NCBI GenBank assembly: GCA_006937955.1
Contig: SSNP01000025.1
Location: 4,902,761 to 4,966,760, forward strand
DNA length: 64,000 nt
Source of the DNA: Pachypanchax playfairii
Lineage: Eukaryota; Chordata; Actinopteri; Cyprinodontiformes; Aplocheilidae
Reading direction: 5' to 3'
A model generated the notes under the pieces. That model was not told where the DNA came from. It was given only the letters and a program-made list of their open reading frames with translations, and made no database searches. The stretch's first letter is position 1. Every line of letters begins with the position of its first letter. Shown here in pieces: positions 24,273 through 34,238 of the stretch. A program made the translations under genes and the position numbers.

Positions 24273-27200
24273 CTATGAATGGTAGCCATATGCAAATGCA
24301 TCTGAAAAACATTAAAAAAAAACAACAGTTGAAACATACAGTTAAAAAGGCAAACCAAATTTATTTTCATATCACCTTTCACAAGCAAAAAGATATATAG
24401 TGATTTAAATAGAATACAAATACAAATACAAACTATACTTTTAAATAAGGTTTTATTCAATAAAACAACAAAAGCATATATTAAAAAAGTATTCTTAAAG
24501 TAATTCTGGGAGTTTTTTAAATATGCAGACATTTTATTGGCTTGGTTTTCAAAAAAAAAAAAAAGAAATTAATTTTTCCTGAAACACAACAAAAGCTACT
24601 TAAATTTTACACGAAAAATGTCTTTTAAAGGACAATTACAATTAAAATGTAAAAAACTGTTTGACGCTGACGCTTGTGGATCATCCACTGTAATCAGTAA
24701 ATGCAATATGAATGGAGATGTTTGTTCTTTTTATGGGAGAGAAAAATGTATTTGACAGACTAATAATGAAATCATAAGAGTAACTATACTTTGCAACAAA
24801 ATGTCTGTCTTAATTGACATTCTTTAACACAGAGAATAATTGTAATTGTAGAATTCTCATGTTGCCTGTTAAGACGTCGACTCGACTAACTCTGATCTCT
24901 CCTCACTCACCTGAATGAAACTGTGCCGTGCAGCAGAGTCCGTCTCCTCGTGCTGTTCGATAAATGGGTGACACACACACTCGAGCAGAAGGGGGGACGT
25001 GATTGAGTCGTGTCGACAGAGAACTAGGTGGCAAATAGAAGGAGGAGCGCTGGCTAGGTATGGAGCTTTGTTGTGCCTCCCAGGTGAGCCAGTAGCCCTT
25101 CAGACCATCCACGCTGCCCTTCCAGTTGACCTGCACAGAATCACTTCCCACAGTGGTCAGCTGGAGGTCCGCCAGAGCTGGAGTCACTGGATAAGGAAAC
25201 CTCAGAGTAGTAAGTCTCAGTTCACTCAAAAGACATTTTCTTTTATCTGTTATTATTTGTCAGTGAAGGAGAAGAATAGCCTCAGTATCATCATAAGTCT
25301 GATCCAAAATTACTAACTCTATGGTTTAAAGCTAAAAACTGCAGGAAATTGTTTTAAATGTAGGATTCAGAAAATAAAAAAGGATTGTGTGTTTTTCTTT
25401 GTAAAGCTCACCTTCTTGAGTACAAACTTTGATGGACATTGCCTTCTCTTTCCCCGAAGCGTACCGAGCGCTGACTGTGACCAGGTATGTGGTGTCTGGT
25501 TCAAGGTCTTTCAACAGAGTAGAGTTTTGTGTTCTGTCCACACTGAGTACTTGAAGCTGGCCCCTGGGTAAGGCAGAGTACTCGATAATGTAGCCCTTGA
25601 CTGCCTGTGGCTGAAGGGGACCCCAACTCACCCGAACGCTGGTCTGCCCAGATTCAGAAACCGTTACCACAGCTGGACTCACCGCCTCTGGTGTACAAAA
25701 CAAACACACACAAATATCTCACCAAAGCTGGAGAGTTTTCACACTTCTTTCAATGGTTTGTGTTCTATTTCTTGTATTCTTCAAGGAGGGGGGGGGGGGT
25801 AGCTGTGTATAAAGATCAGTGTTTTTTGGCATAAACAATTCACAATTCAGCTTCAAGTTAAAAATTCACTACTACTGTCATTTTTTTAGCAGACGCTTTT
25901 TATCCACTAATTTCTTACTGTTTTATACATTAACCAGACCATGAAAATGTTTTCTGTTAAAATCATGATAGGATTGCAAACTGGGTTTAGATGAAATCAA
26001 AAAGGGAAATATTCTCACCTGGTTTTGTTCTGAAAGTGACAGAGAGTGAGTTCAACACTTGTCCATCAGAATCTGGAGTTAGTTTGGCAGTGTAGACGGT
26101 GTCGGGCTTCAAACCAGTCAGCTCAACACTGTTAGACTCCGCAGGCTCAATGAGTCTCTGATAATAACTTCCACCAGTGCTCGGACTGGTCCCACTTCCA
26201 CCTCCACCTCCACCTCCTCCTGTTGCAACCTGCCCAAAGCGGATTTCATACTGGCCTCTCAAACCTGACAGAACGGGTCGCCACTCGAGAGTGGCAGAGC
26301 TGGTGGTGACGTCTCGGACTCGGAGGCGCTCAGCTCGGATAATTTCTGTTGGGGATATAATAAAGACAACAAATGTTACTGTGTGTACAAAAAATGTACA
26401 TCACAATAAGGAAACAAGATCTAATTTTGAAGAGATAAAAAGTTAAACAAGGAAGGAGGTAAAAGGGAAGATAAAAATGATCAGACTTCAGACTGCAGCC
26501 CCCCTTTGTAACGAGACAACCTGAAATAGTAAACTCAGTGAGGCCCTGCAACAAAATATCTACAGCCAGAGAGATATCTGTGATTAGATCTGTGGGCCTT
26601 CACCAGGGACCACGTCCCCTTGTTGACTGTAGGTTTTATTAGTACTGTGCATCATGTCTTACAGATGAAATGCCTCTTCTGAGTATCAGCAGTTACCTAA
26701 TCCAGTCTGAGAAATGGACAAACTCCCCAGTTAGTGTTTATAAATATATATGTGTATCATGTCTGGAATTGTGATGGAGGATGAAGAATGGGATGTTGAA
26801 TCATTAATCCATTAATAGATCAGACTATCACATTTCACATGCACACAGGCCATCTCAGTGTCCCAGACACCCGTTTTTAACTCACACCCAAGGAGCAGAA
26901 GTTGAATTAAGGCGAAGCACAGAGAAGTTTTATACATCTGTAACAGGTTTATTCCTGTTCGTGCTGCTCAGGATGATGATTCAACCCAATCAGCTGGTTC
27001 TTTAGATGGGAATTAATGGGCATTTCATGACTTACTGAATATGATTATTATTTACAATTAAACGTTTTCATAAAACTAACTTTGAATTTGGACTTGTTTC
27101 TGTCATTTTTTGTTATAAACTGGTGCTTTGTAAATGAAATGGAATTGAATTGAATTGAGCATGAATGTTGTGTGTTTTTTTAATTTAACACATTTTTTGT

Positions 27201-30200
27201 AATACTTCTCATTTATATTTCCCTCAATCAAAAAAAGTTTTCTGTTTAATAAATATTGTAAACATTTCAACCTATGTTAAATTCTCTTGCTTTTTTTCTG
27301 AAGACAGGCAGAAAACGAGACTCGTGGTTGCAAAAGGAATCAAATGCATATGTCAGATACTTCTCCTACATTTNNNNNNNNNNCTAATTTTGAAGAGATA
27401 AAAAGTTAAACAAGGAAGGAGGTAAAAGGGAAGATAAAAATGATCAGACTTCAGACTGCAGCCCCCCTTTGTAACGAGACAACCTGAAATAGTAAACTCA
27501 GTGAGGCCCTGCAACAAAATATCTACAGCCAGAGAGATATCTGTGATTAGATCTGTGGGCCTTCACCAGGGACCACGTCCCCTTGTTGACTGTAGGTTTT
27601 ATTAGTACTGTGCATCATGTCTTACAGATGAAATGCCTCTTCTGAGTATCAGCAGTTACCTAATCCAGTCTGAGAAATGGACAAACTCCCCAGTTAGTGT
27701 TTATAAATATATATGTGTATCATGTCTGGAATTGTGATGGAGGATGAAGAATGGGATGTTGAATCATTAATCCATTAATAGATCAGACTATCACATTTCA
27801 CATGCACACAGGCCATCTCAGTGTCCCAGACACCCGTTTTTAACTCACACCCAAGGAGCAGAAGTTGAATTAAGGCGAAGCACAGAGAAGTTTTATACAT
27901 CTGTAACAGGTTTATTCCTGTTCGTGCTGCTCAGGATGATGATTCAACCCAATCAGCTGGTTCTTTAGATGGGAATTAATGGGCATTTCATGACTTACTG
28001 AATATGATTATTATTTACAATTAAACGTTTTCATAAAACTAACTTTGAATTTGGACTTGTTTCTGTCATTTTTTGTTATAAACTGGTGCTTTGTAAATGA
28101 AATGGAATTGAATTGAATTGAGCATGAATGTTGTGTGTTTTTTTAATTTAACACATTTTTTGTAATACTTCTCATTTATATTTCCCTCAATCAAAAAAAG
28201 TTTTCTGTTTAATAAATATTGTAAACATTTCAACCTATGTTAAATTCTCTTGCTTTTTTTCTGAAGACAGGCAGAAAACGAGACTCGTGGTTGCAAAAGG
28301 AATCAAATGCATATGTCAGATACTTCTCCTACATTTTAGTTGACACAATACCAAAGTAAAAAAAAAATTTTGTAAGTTGTTTTTTATATATAGTCTTAAT
28401 TTAAAACTTAAAAAAAAAAACATTATGTCAATTACGCAAATGCAGTTGATGCTTTAGTGCAGGATTACATGTAGACTGACACGTGAATGTTCAAAATTGG
28501 AAAATATTGTTCAAAAATATGTACATTTTGTAAAAAAAAAAAATTCAAAGGAAGCGTCAACCAAAATGCCGATGATGATGTTTCAAAAGAGAAGATCGCA
28601 ATTTGTCATGATATCACAGAGGCTCCAGTCATCTTTATACAAAACCCAAATTAAACTCACCGATAATGGCGTCCCGCAGGTCATCTGTGAGGATGCTCAT
28701 GTCATCAATGTCCACAAAGTGCAGGTGGTTTTCCACAGGTGGACTCACCACCTCCCTCAACACCTTATAGTTGCTGTGCCCAGTGGAGACCACCAGCACT
28801 GCCACGCCCTCCTCCCGCAACTCAGCCATCGGTCCAACCACATCTCCTGGTTTCACCCCATCAGTCAACCACACCAGTACCCTCGGAAGGCCTGCCCGAG
28901 CCCCATCTGGCCTTCCGGGTCTCAGCACCCACTCTTTTGCCATTTTGAGGGCATCTACTGTGTTTGTGTCCCCCCGGAGAGGCCGGATGATTTTCAGAGC
29001 CCTCTGGAGTCCGTTTTGGGTGTTATGTCTGTTAAAGCCAAACTCAAGGCGTGGTTTGGTGCCAACCTGCAGGAGTCCCACCCTCACTTGGTCTTCTCCC
29101 AGAGAAAAGGGGAGGAGGAGCTCAGACAGAAAAGAAAGCATGCGGGAATGCTCATAAGACGTTACGCTTCCAGAAGAATCCACCAAAAACAGGACATCAC
29201 CCTCACAGCAGTTCAGTACTGTGGAGGAAAAACAATAAAACAGTCATTAGTCAAGAAAACTGTTCTGGCTTTTAACGCTCATCTGAATCCTGAATACAAT
29301 TTCCTGCAGAATTCTTTTTGACTCCTGCAGTTTTTTCCACAGGTCTCCTACTATGCCTCCCTTCCACACACCACACTCCTTTCACTGCTCACTTTCTTGG
29401 AAAAACACAGTCTTATAGTAATCAAAATATCTAGAGATTATTGTCAGCATGAAAGTCACAGCAGAAAGTCAGAAGCAAATACAGGCAATTACTGTCTATA
29501 AGCAAGTCACAACACAATAACTTAACAGCTGGAAAAAGATAAAAGCTGTTCAGTAGTTGTTTAGTGGTAAAGAAGGAGGGGAGTAAAGAAAGGAATTGGT
29601 CCAAGGGGAAATAAAAGGCGTTAAACGAAGTGAAATGTGGTTGGGGGGGTGGAGTATAGACAGTTCAGGATGAGAGACAAGTAGGAATGCTGGATGTCCA
29701 TTTACAGTGTAGAGCGAAGACACAAAAAGCCGCAACAGCAGAGACAAAATCTAAAATAAATACGGGGCTGCAGATCTTCTGATTGTGTGCTCATGCAGAG
29801 GAAAACCGCCTGCTGTTAAAATCTCCAACCAGAAGTTAAGAAAAATAAACTTGTGGAAGGCAGTCAAAGTGGGAATTTATACTTGATTGCCACTAGAGGA
29901 CTTTAACTTCATCATAAACGCTCCCACAGATGTGGGCTTGAAACTCATTTTCTTTGGATTCCTCTGTAGTGATGAAAGCTGAGAAAGCAGCACAGCCTTC
30001 ACACATAAATCAGACATTTCTACACACATGCCAACGTCCATGCCCGCTCCTTTTGTCTCTATCCTTCTAAAGAATTCTTTACATCTCTCTTGGACTTTGG
30101 AACGGGAGGGCTGCTCCTTGTCACAGCCCTCCACCTGTACCTCTGTGCAGGTACGGATCTTTCAACAAATTGCTGGCATGAATCCAGTTTTTTGCAGGTC

Positions 30201-31464
30201 GCTGTTGATGAACAGAAATTAGAGTCATATAGGTGGCCTCTTAGTGCCTGAGTGATGGTGGACAAGCTTCTTTTGGCTTCTCATGAAACAAGAGCAGAGC
30301 TGGCAACTTTAAAAGCGCAGGGTCATGACTCAAGCACAATAAATCCTGGACCGTATCGGTTTTGCAGGACAGATGTGTAGAAACATATCAATCATGAGCC
30401 CGAGATTAATGAAACAACACAAGATTTTACTTCTAATTAGCCTACTGATATTAAACTTAACAATTAAATTAGTAGTTTCTGTTTAATTAGTAGTTTCTGT
30501 TTTCTGTGGGTGGAAACTTTATATTTAGATGTTATATTTATTTAACAGTAACTTATCGGGTCCAAGTAAGTGCTGATGTCTCGTCAGGTCCCTATTAATG
30601 GACACAGCGAAGTAACAGATCCACATACTATTAACACAGTTCTGCAGATCCAGTCCCATTAAGAAACCTTTTAGGACTAATTTTAACCTCTAATGGACAC
30701 AAGCTTATCTGAGCATTTGGTGTCAACTTTAACAGCTTATTTAATTTATTTTGATATGTTCTGAGCACAGAACAGCTGCTAAGAAGCAAAATACAAAAGA
30801 TGCTTGTTCGAATCTGTTACTTTGACAAATCAAGTTAAAATACAGATTTAATCTTGTAGCTTTGTAAATGCACTGTCTCTTCCTACAGGCCACTGCTGTA
30901 AAGCCAGAAGATTTCATCAGCTGTTAGTCTGGGACCCTTTTACTGGATTATATAAAGAAGCACCTGAGGCCATCCATTGCACATGTGGGTGGTCCCTAAA
31001 GGCTCTGGGCTTTGGGAACCCCAGCTTGAGGCAATGGAATTTCATCACCTGACAATTCCCTACCTGGAGCCTTGCCATTTCACTGGAACCACTAGTGTAA
31101 CATCAACCCCACCCTGATCTCCACACAGACTCCTTTTATTACAACTGCATTACCCTCATATGACAAAGTTAGTGCTTCATGGTCTTTTAAGTAACACCAG
31201 TGCCTTTAAACTAACATCTTTAACTAGAGTAAATGTGTTTTTACTGCTCATGATTGTTCACCTTGTTAAATCTGAAGATGTGTCTTACAATTAATCCGTC
31301 ACTAAAGCATTTAATGTTTTTTTAAAGCATCTCTATGAAAAGGAAACATTAGCACTGACTTTCCTTCAGAATGTGCGCTTACCTCCTTCAGGTGCGGAGT
31401 TCTGCGTGGACGAGAGACGCAGGAGCGAACACACCATCATCCATGTCAGAATGTGACGATCCAT
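24273..31464 (-). CDS. vwa1: von Willebrand factor A domain-containing protein 1 (WARP-like), with three FN3 domains
   Basis: Secreted extracellular-matrix protein; VWA1 associates with basement membranes and perlecan/collagen VI (known family role). Exons: 31464-31383 (signal peptide, MDRHILTWMMVCSLL...), 29218-28661 (VWA domain, residues about 35-210), 26345-26019 (FN3-1), 25687-25412 (FN3-2), 25186-24911 (FN3-3), 24301-24273 (short tail). Total 1548 nt, 515 aa, versus 445 aa for human VWA1, which as I recall has only two FN3 domains. The MIDAS motif DSSGS (D41, S43, S45) is intact. All internal junctions are phase 1, so each FN3 is a symmetrical exon. FN3-1 carries eight consecutive glycines (256-263). 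FN3-3 carries RGD (494-496). If the last donor (CAG|GTGAGT) is not used, translation stops at 24903-24905, giving 508 aa. Intron 2 contains the assembly gap. Confidence 0.9.
26198..26223 (-). repeat. vwa1: Coding microsatellite encoding polyglycine in vwa1 FN3-1
   Basis: The plus strand shows repeated CCACCT triplet pairs in the coding exon. On the minus strand they encode eight glycines in a predicted loop of the first FN3 domain. Length is likely to vary between individuals or related species (inference). Confidence 0.75.
26421..27373. repeat. 953-bp block, first copy (left of the gap)
   Basis: This block recurs, identical as far as I could compare, at 27384-28336, immediately after the run of ten Ns. 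It lies wholly in vwa1 intron 2. It contains an (AATTG)n-type tail near 27138-27160 that resembles the 3' end of fish LINEs. Confidence 0.95.
27374..27383. other. Assembly gap (10 Ns)
   Basis: Ten unknown bases, a placeholder for a gap of unknown size. It falls in vwa1 intron 2 and abuts both copies of the 953-bp block, so the two contig ends probably overlap and were not merged. Confidence 0.99.
27384..28336. repeat. 953-bp block, second copy (right of the gap)
   Basis: Repeats 26421-27373 from its first base after the gap. The sequence diverges from copy 1 only where copy 1 is cut off by the gap. This is the pattern of an unmerged contig overlap, though a true tandem duplication cannot be excluded. 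Confidence 0.95.
29219..31382 (-). other. vwa1: vwa1 intron 1, no further gene recognised
   Basis: About 2.2 kb between the signal-peptide exon and the VWA exon. Several short frames exist but none resembles a known domain, and none has flanking splice signals that would extend the vwa1 frame. Confidence 0.5.
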
Positions 31465-32632
31465 CACGAGGATTAGGATTTAAATTCACTGAAGCGGAAT
31501 ATATCACAACTCTTATGGCTTCTAAGTCAACCATATATTCACCACAGCCCGAAGGAGCACACTCCCTGTCAGTAAATCACAGGCAGACGCATAATGAGTC
31601 ACATCCAGTGCGCCTTTTCATTTACCTTCTTATCTTTCCTCCTGGCTGGGCATGATCAGCCAGTCGGTAAACGTTGACTCCAAAGGGTTTAATTAAAAAC
31701 TGAAGTCTAAACTTCAGTCCGTGAGCAAAAAGTTTGGACGCAAACGCGCTTCACCCTCGCTCAAGGCACAAGTGTAGAACCTGACGAGTTTGATATCAGT
31801 TTTCTCTCTTCAAACCTTCAAAATAAAATAACAGAAAAAAGCGAAACAGGTTTCTAAAATTGTAAACACGTATATCTTGTTTAAAAGGGAACAGCTGGAA
31901 AGATTATATAAAGTAAGCTTTTGGCTCATTTATGCATCATGTTGAAAAAAGTGACAAATAATACCGAATGTTATTAACATGTTCAGATCCTGTTTGTCAC
32001 TGTGAGGAGAATAAGGTCATATAGATTTTTTTTCTAATAGTTTTGTCACGTGCAAATTAAAGTTTTAAAAGCTTCAACAAAAATCTTTAGACTCTTAATA
32101 GATTTTTTGGATTGTCATAACAAAAACGTGTTGATTACTTTGTCATTTTAATTGCAATTTGGGGGGTTTAGATTAAATCACTCTAAAAAGTAGAGTTGGC
32201 CAGCAGAAAAAATAAATAAATTGATAGAATGAAAATACACAGGTAGAATTCAGGTGTTTAAATGTTCACATGGGATAGATTAACAGGGAAAAGGACAGTA
32301 TATTTCTGATTCAGCATTATTATTAATATAATGAGGAGGAGTTCCTGACGTTTTTAATGGGTCACTGATCCACGACAGGAGAAGTTTGACTGAACTCCTT
32401 TTATTTTGAAGGAAATAAAGTTTTACTTTCCTCCTCGTTTCTTGTGCTTCACACAACTCTCTGACTCAAGTGGCTTCTCCCTCCTCCCTTCTCCAGTCTC
32501 CCCAGTAACTCAGAATAGTAAATAGGTTCAGCAACCAGGCGTCAACCCTGTGAAACTGAACCAGAACTACATTTCACTCATCACTGCAAGAGCAACTCTC
32601 AAAAATGACAAATCCAGAAAAATTGGGTTATT
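31465..32632. other. vwa1: vwa1 upstream region
   Basis: Sequence 5' of the vwa1 start codon up to the second transposon. It should contain the vwa1 promoter and 5' UTR, but I see no TATA box or other decisive site. AT-rich and non-coding. Confidence 0.4.
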
Positions 32633-32634
32633 TA

Positions 32635-32834
32635 CAGTGGGGCAAAAAAGTATTTAGTCAGCCACCAATTGTGTAAGTTCTCCCACTTAAAAAGATCAGA
32701 GAGGCCTGTAATTTTCATCATAGGTATACCTCAACTATGAGAGACAAAATGAGGAAAAAAAATCCAGAAAATCACATTGTCTGATTTTTAAAGAATTTAT
32801 TTGCAAATTATGCAGGAAAATAAGTATTTGGTCA
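32635..32834 (+). repeat. Inverted terminal repeat of Tc1 copy 2 (low-coordinate end)
   Basis: About 200 bp beginning CAGTGGGGCAAAAAAG after the TA duplication, with outer and inner direct repeats as in copy 1. This end is 3' of the transposase. Confidence 0.9.
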
Positions 32835-32850
32835 ATAACAAAAGTTAATC

Positions 32851-33873
32851 TCAATACTTTGTTATATAGCCTTTGTTGGCAATGACAGAGGTCAAACGTT
32901 TTCTGTAAGTCTTCACAAGGTTTTCACACACTGTTGCTGGTATTTTGGCCCATTCCTCCATGCAGATCTCCTCTAGAGCAGTGATGTTTTGGGGCTGACG
33001 CTGGGCAACACGGACTTTCAACTCCCTCCAGAGATTTTCTATGGGGTTGAGATCTGGAGACTGGCTAGGCCACTCCAGGACCTTGAAATGCTTCTTACGA
33101 AGCCACTCCTTCGTTGCCCGGGCGGTGTGTTTGGGATCATTGTCATGCTGAAAGACCCAGCCACGTCTCATTTTCAATGCCCTTGCTGATGGAAGGAGAT
33201 TTTCACTCAAAATCTTACGATACATGGCCCCATTCATTCTTTCCTTTACACGGATCAGTCGTCCTGGTCCCCTTGCAGAAAAACAGCCCCAAAGCATGAT
33301 GTTTCCACCCCCATGCTTTACAGTAGGTATGGTGTTCTTTGGATCCAACTCAGCATTCTTTCCCCTCCAAACACGACAAGTTGAGTTTCTACCAAAAAGT
33401 TCTATTTTGGTTTCATCTGACCATATGATGTTCTCCCAATCCTCTTCTGGATCATCCAAATGCTCTCTAGCAAACCGCAGACGGGCCTGGACGTGTCCTG
33501 GCTTCAGCAGGGGGACACGTCTGGCACTGCAGGATTTGAGTCCCTGGCGGCGTAGTGTGTTACTGATGGTAGCCTTTGTTACTTTGGTCCCAGCTCTCTG
33601 CAGGTCATTCACTAGGTCCCTCCGTGTGGTTCTGGGATTTTTGCTCACCGTTCTTGTGATCATTTTGACCCCACAGGGTGAGATCTTGCGTGGAGCCCCA
33701 GATCGAGGGAGATTATCAGTGGTCTTGTATGTCTTCCATTTTCTAATAATTGCTCCCACAGTTGATTTCTTCACACCAAGCTGCTTACCTATTGCAGATT
33801 CAGTCTTCCCAGCCTGGTGAAGGTCTACAATTTTGTTTCTGGTGTCCTTTGACAGCTCTTTGGTCTTGGCCAT
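32851..33873 (-). CDS. Tc1-like transposase, intact (340 aa), copy 2
   Basis: Same product as the gene at 3897-4919. The DD34E triad D153, D244, E279 is intact and the frame is uninterrupted from ATG to stop. The single amino-acid difference noticed is C67 in place of R67, explained by a CGT to TGT change at a CpG. Residue 67 lies between the two helix-turn-helix halves of the DNA-binding region, so it might affect DNA binding, but catalysis should be unaffected (inference). Both copies therefore look recently inserted and potentially functional. Confidence 0.97.
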   Translation of the reverse strand: MAKTKELSKDTRNKIVDLHQAGKTESAIGKQLGVKKSTVGAIIRKWKTYKTTDNLPRSGAPRKISPCGVKMITRTVSKNPRTTRRDLVNDLQRAGTKVTKATISNTLRRQGLKSCSARRVPLLKPGHVQARLRFAREHLDDPEEDWENIIWSDETKIELFGRNSTCRVWRGKNAELDPKNTIPTVKHGGGNIMLWGCFSARGPGRLIRVKERMNGAMYRKILSENLLPSARALKMRRGWVFQHDNDPKHTARATKEWLRKKHFKVLEWPSQSPDLNPIENLWRELKVRVAQRQPQNITALEEICMEEWAKIPATVCENLVKTYRKRLTSVIANKGYITKY

Positions 33874-34036
33874 AGTGGAGTTTGGAGCGTGACTGTTTGA
33901 GGTTGTGGACAGGTGTCTTTTATACTGATAACGAGTTCACACAGGTGCCATTAATACAGGTAATGAGTGGAGGACCGAGGAGCCTCTTAAAGAAGTTACA
34001 GGTCTGTGAAAGCCAGAAATCTTACTTGTTTGTAGG

Positions 34037-34236
34037 TGACCAAATATTTATTTTCCACCATAATTTGCAAATAAATTCTTTAAAAATCAGACAATGTGAT
34101 TTTCTGGATTTTTTTTCCTCATTTTGTCTCTCATAGTTGAGGTATACCTATGATGAAAATTACAGGCCTCTCTGATCTTTTTAAGTGGGAGAACTTACAC
34201 AATTGGTGGCTGACTAAATACTTTTTTGCCCCACTG
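34037..34236 (-). repeat. Inverted terminal repeat of Tc1 copy 2 (high-coordinate end)
   Basis: Inverted match of 32635-32834, ending GCCCCACTG beside the TA duplication at 34237-34238. This end precedes the transposase start. Confidence 0.9.
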
Positions 34237-34238
34237 TA

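Larger units (their letters stand above)
32635..34236 (-). mobile_element. Complete Tc1-like DNA transposon, copy 2
   Basis: A 1602-bp element, the same family as the copy at 3534-5134 but inverted, with TA duplications at 32633-32634 and 34237-34238. Only a handful of differences from copy 1 were noticed (for example GCAGG instead of GGTGG near 32812-32816, and ATTTA instead of ACTTA near 34046). It sits about 1.2 kb upstream of the vwa1 start codon. Confidence 0.97.

Noticed and set aside
28497..29321. 274-codon plus-strand open frame
   Set aside because: It is antisense to the vwa1 VWA exon (28661-29218), which has clear domain motifs and splice signals. The plus-strand translation resembles nothing.
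29877..30265. Overlapping short frames in vwa1 intron 1 considered as a missed exon
   Set aside because: They do not continue the vwa1 phase and match no VWA1 segment; the exon 1 to exon 2 junction is already complete.
30800..30820. GTTCGAATC resembling a tRNA B box
   Set aside because: No A box at a suitable distance and no cloverleaf stems could be drawn.
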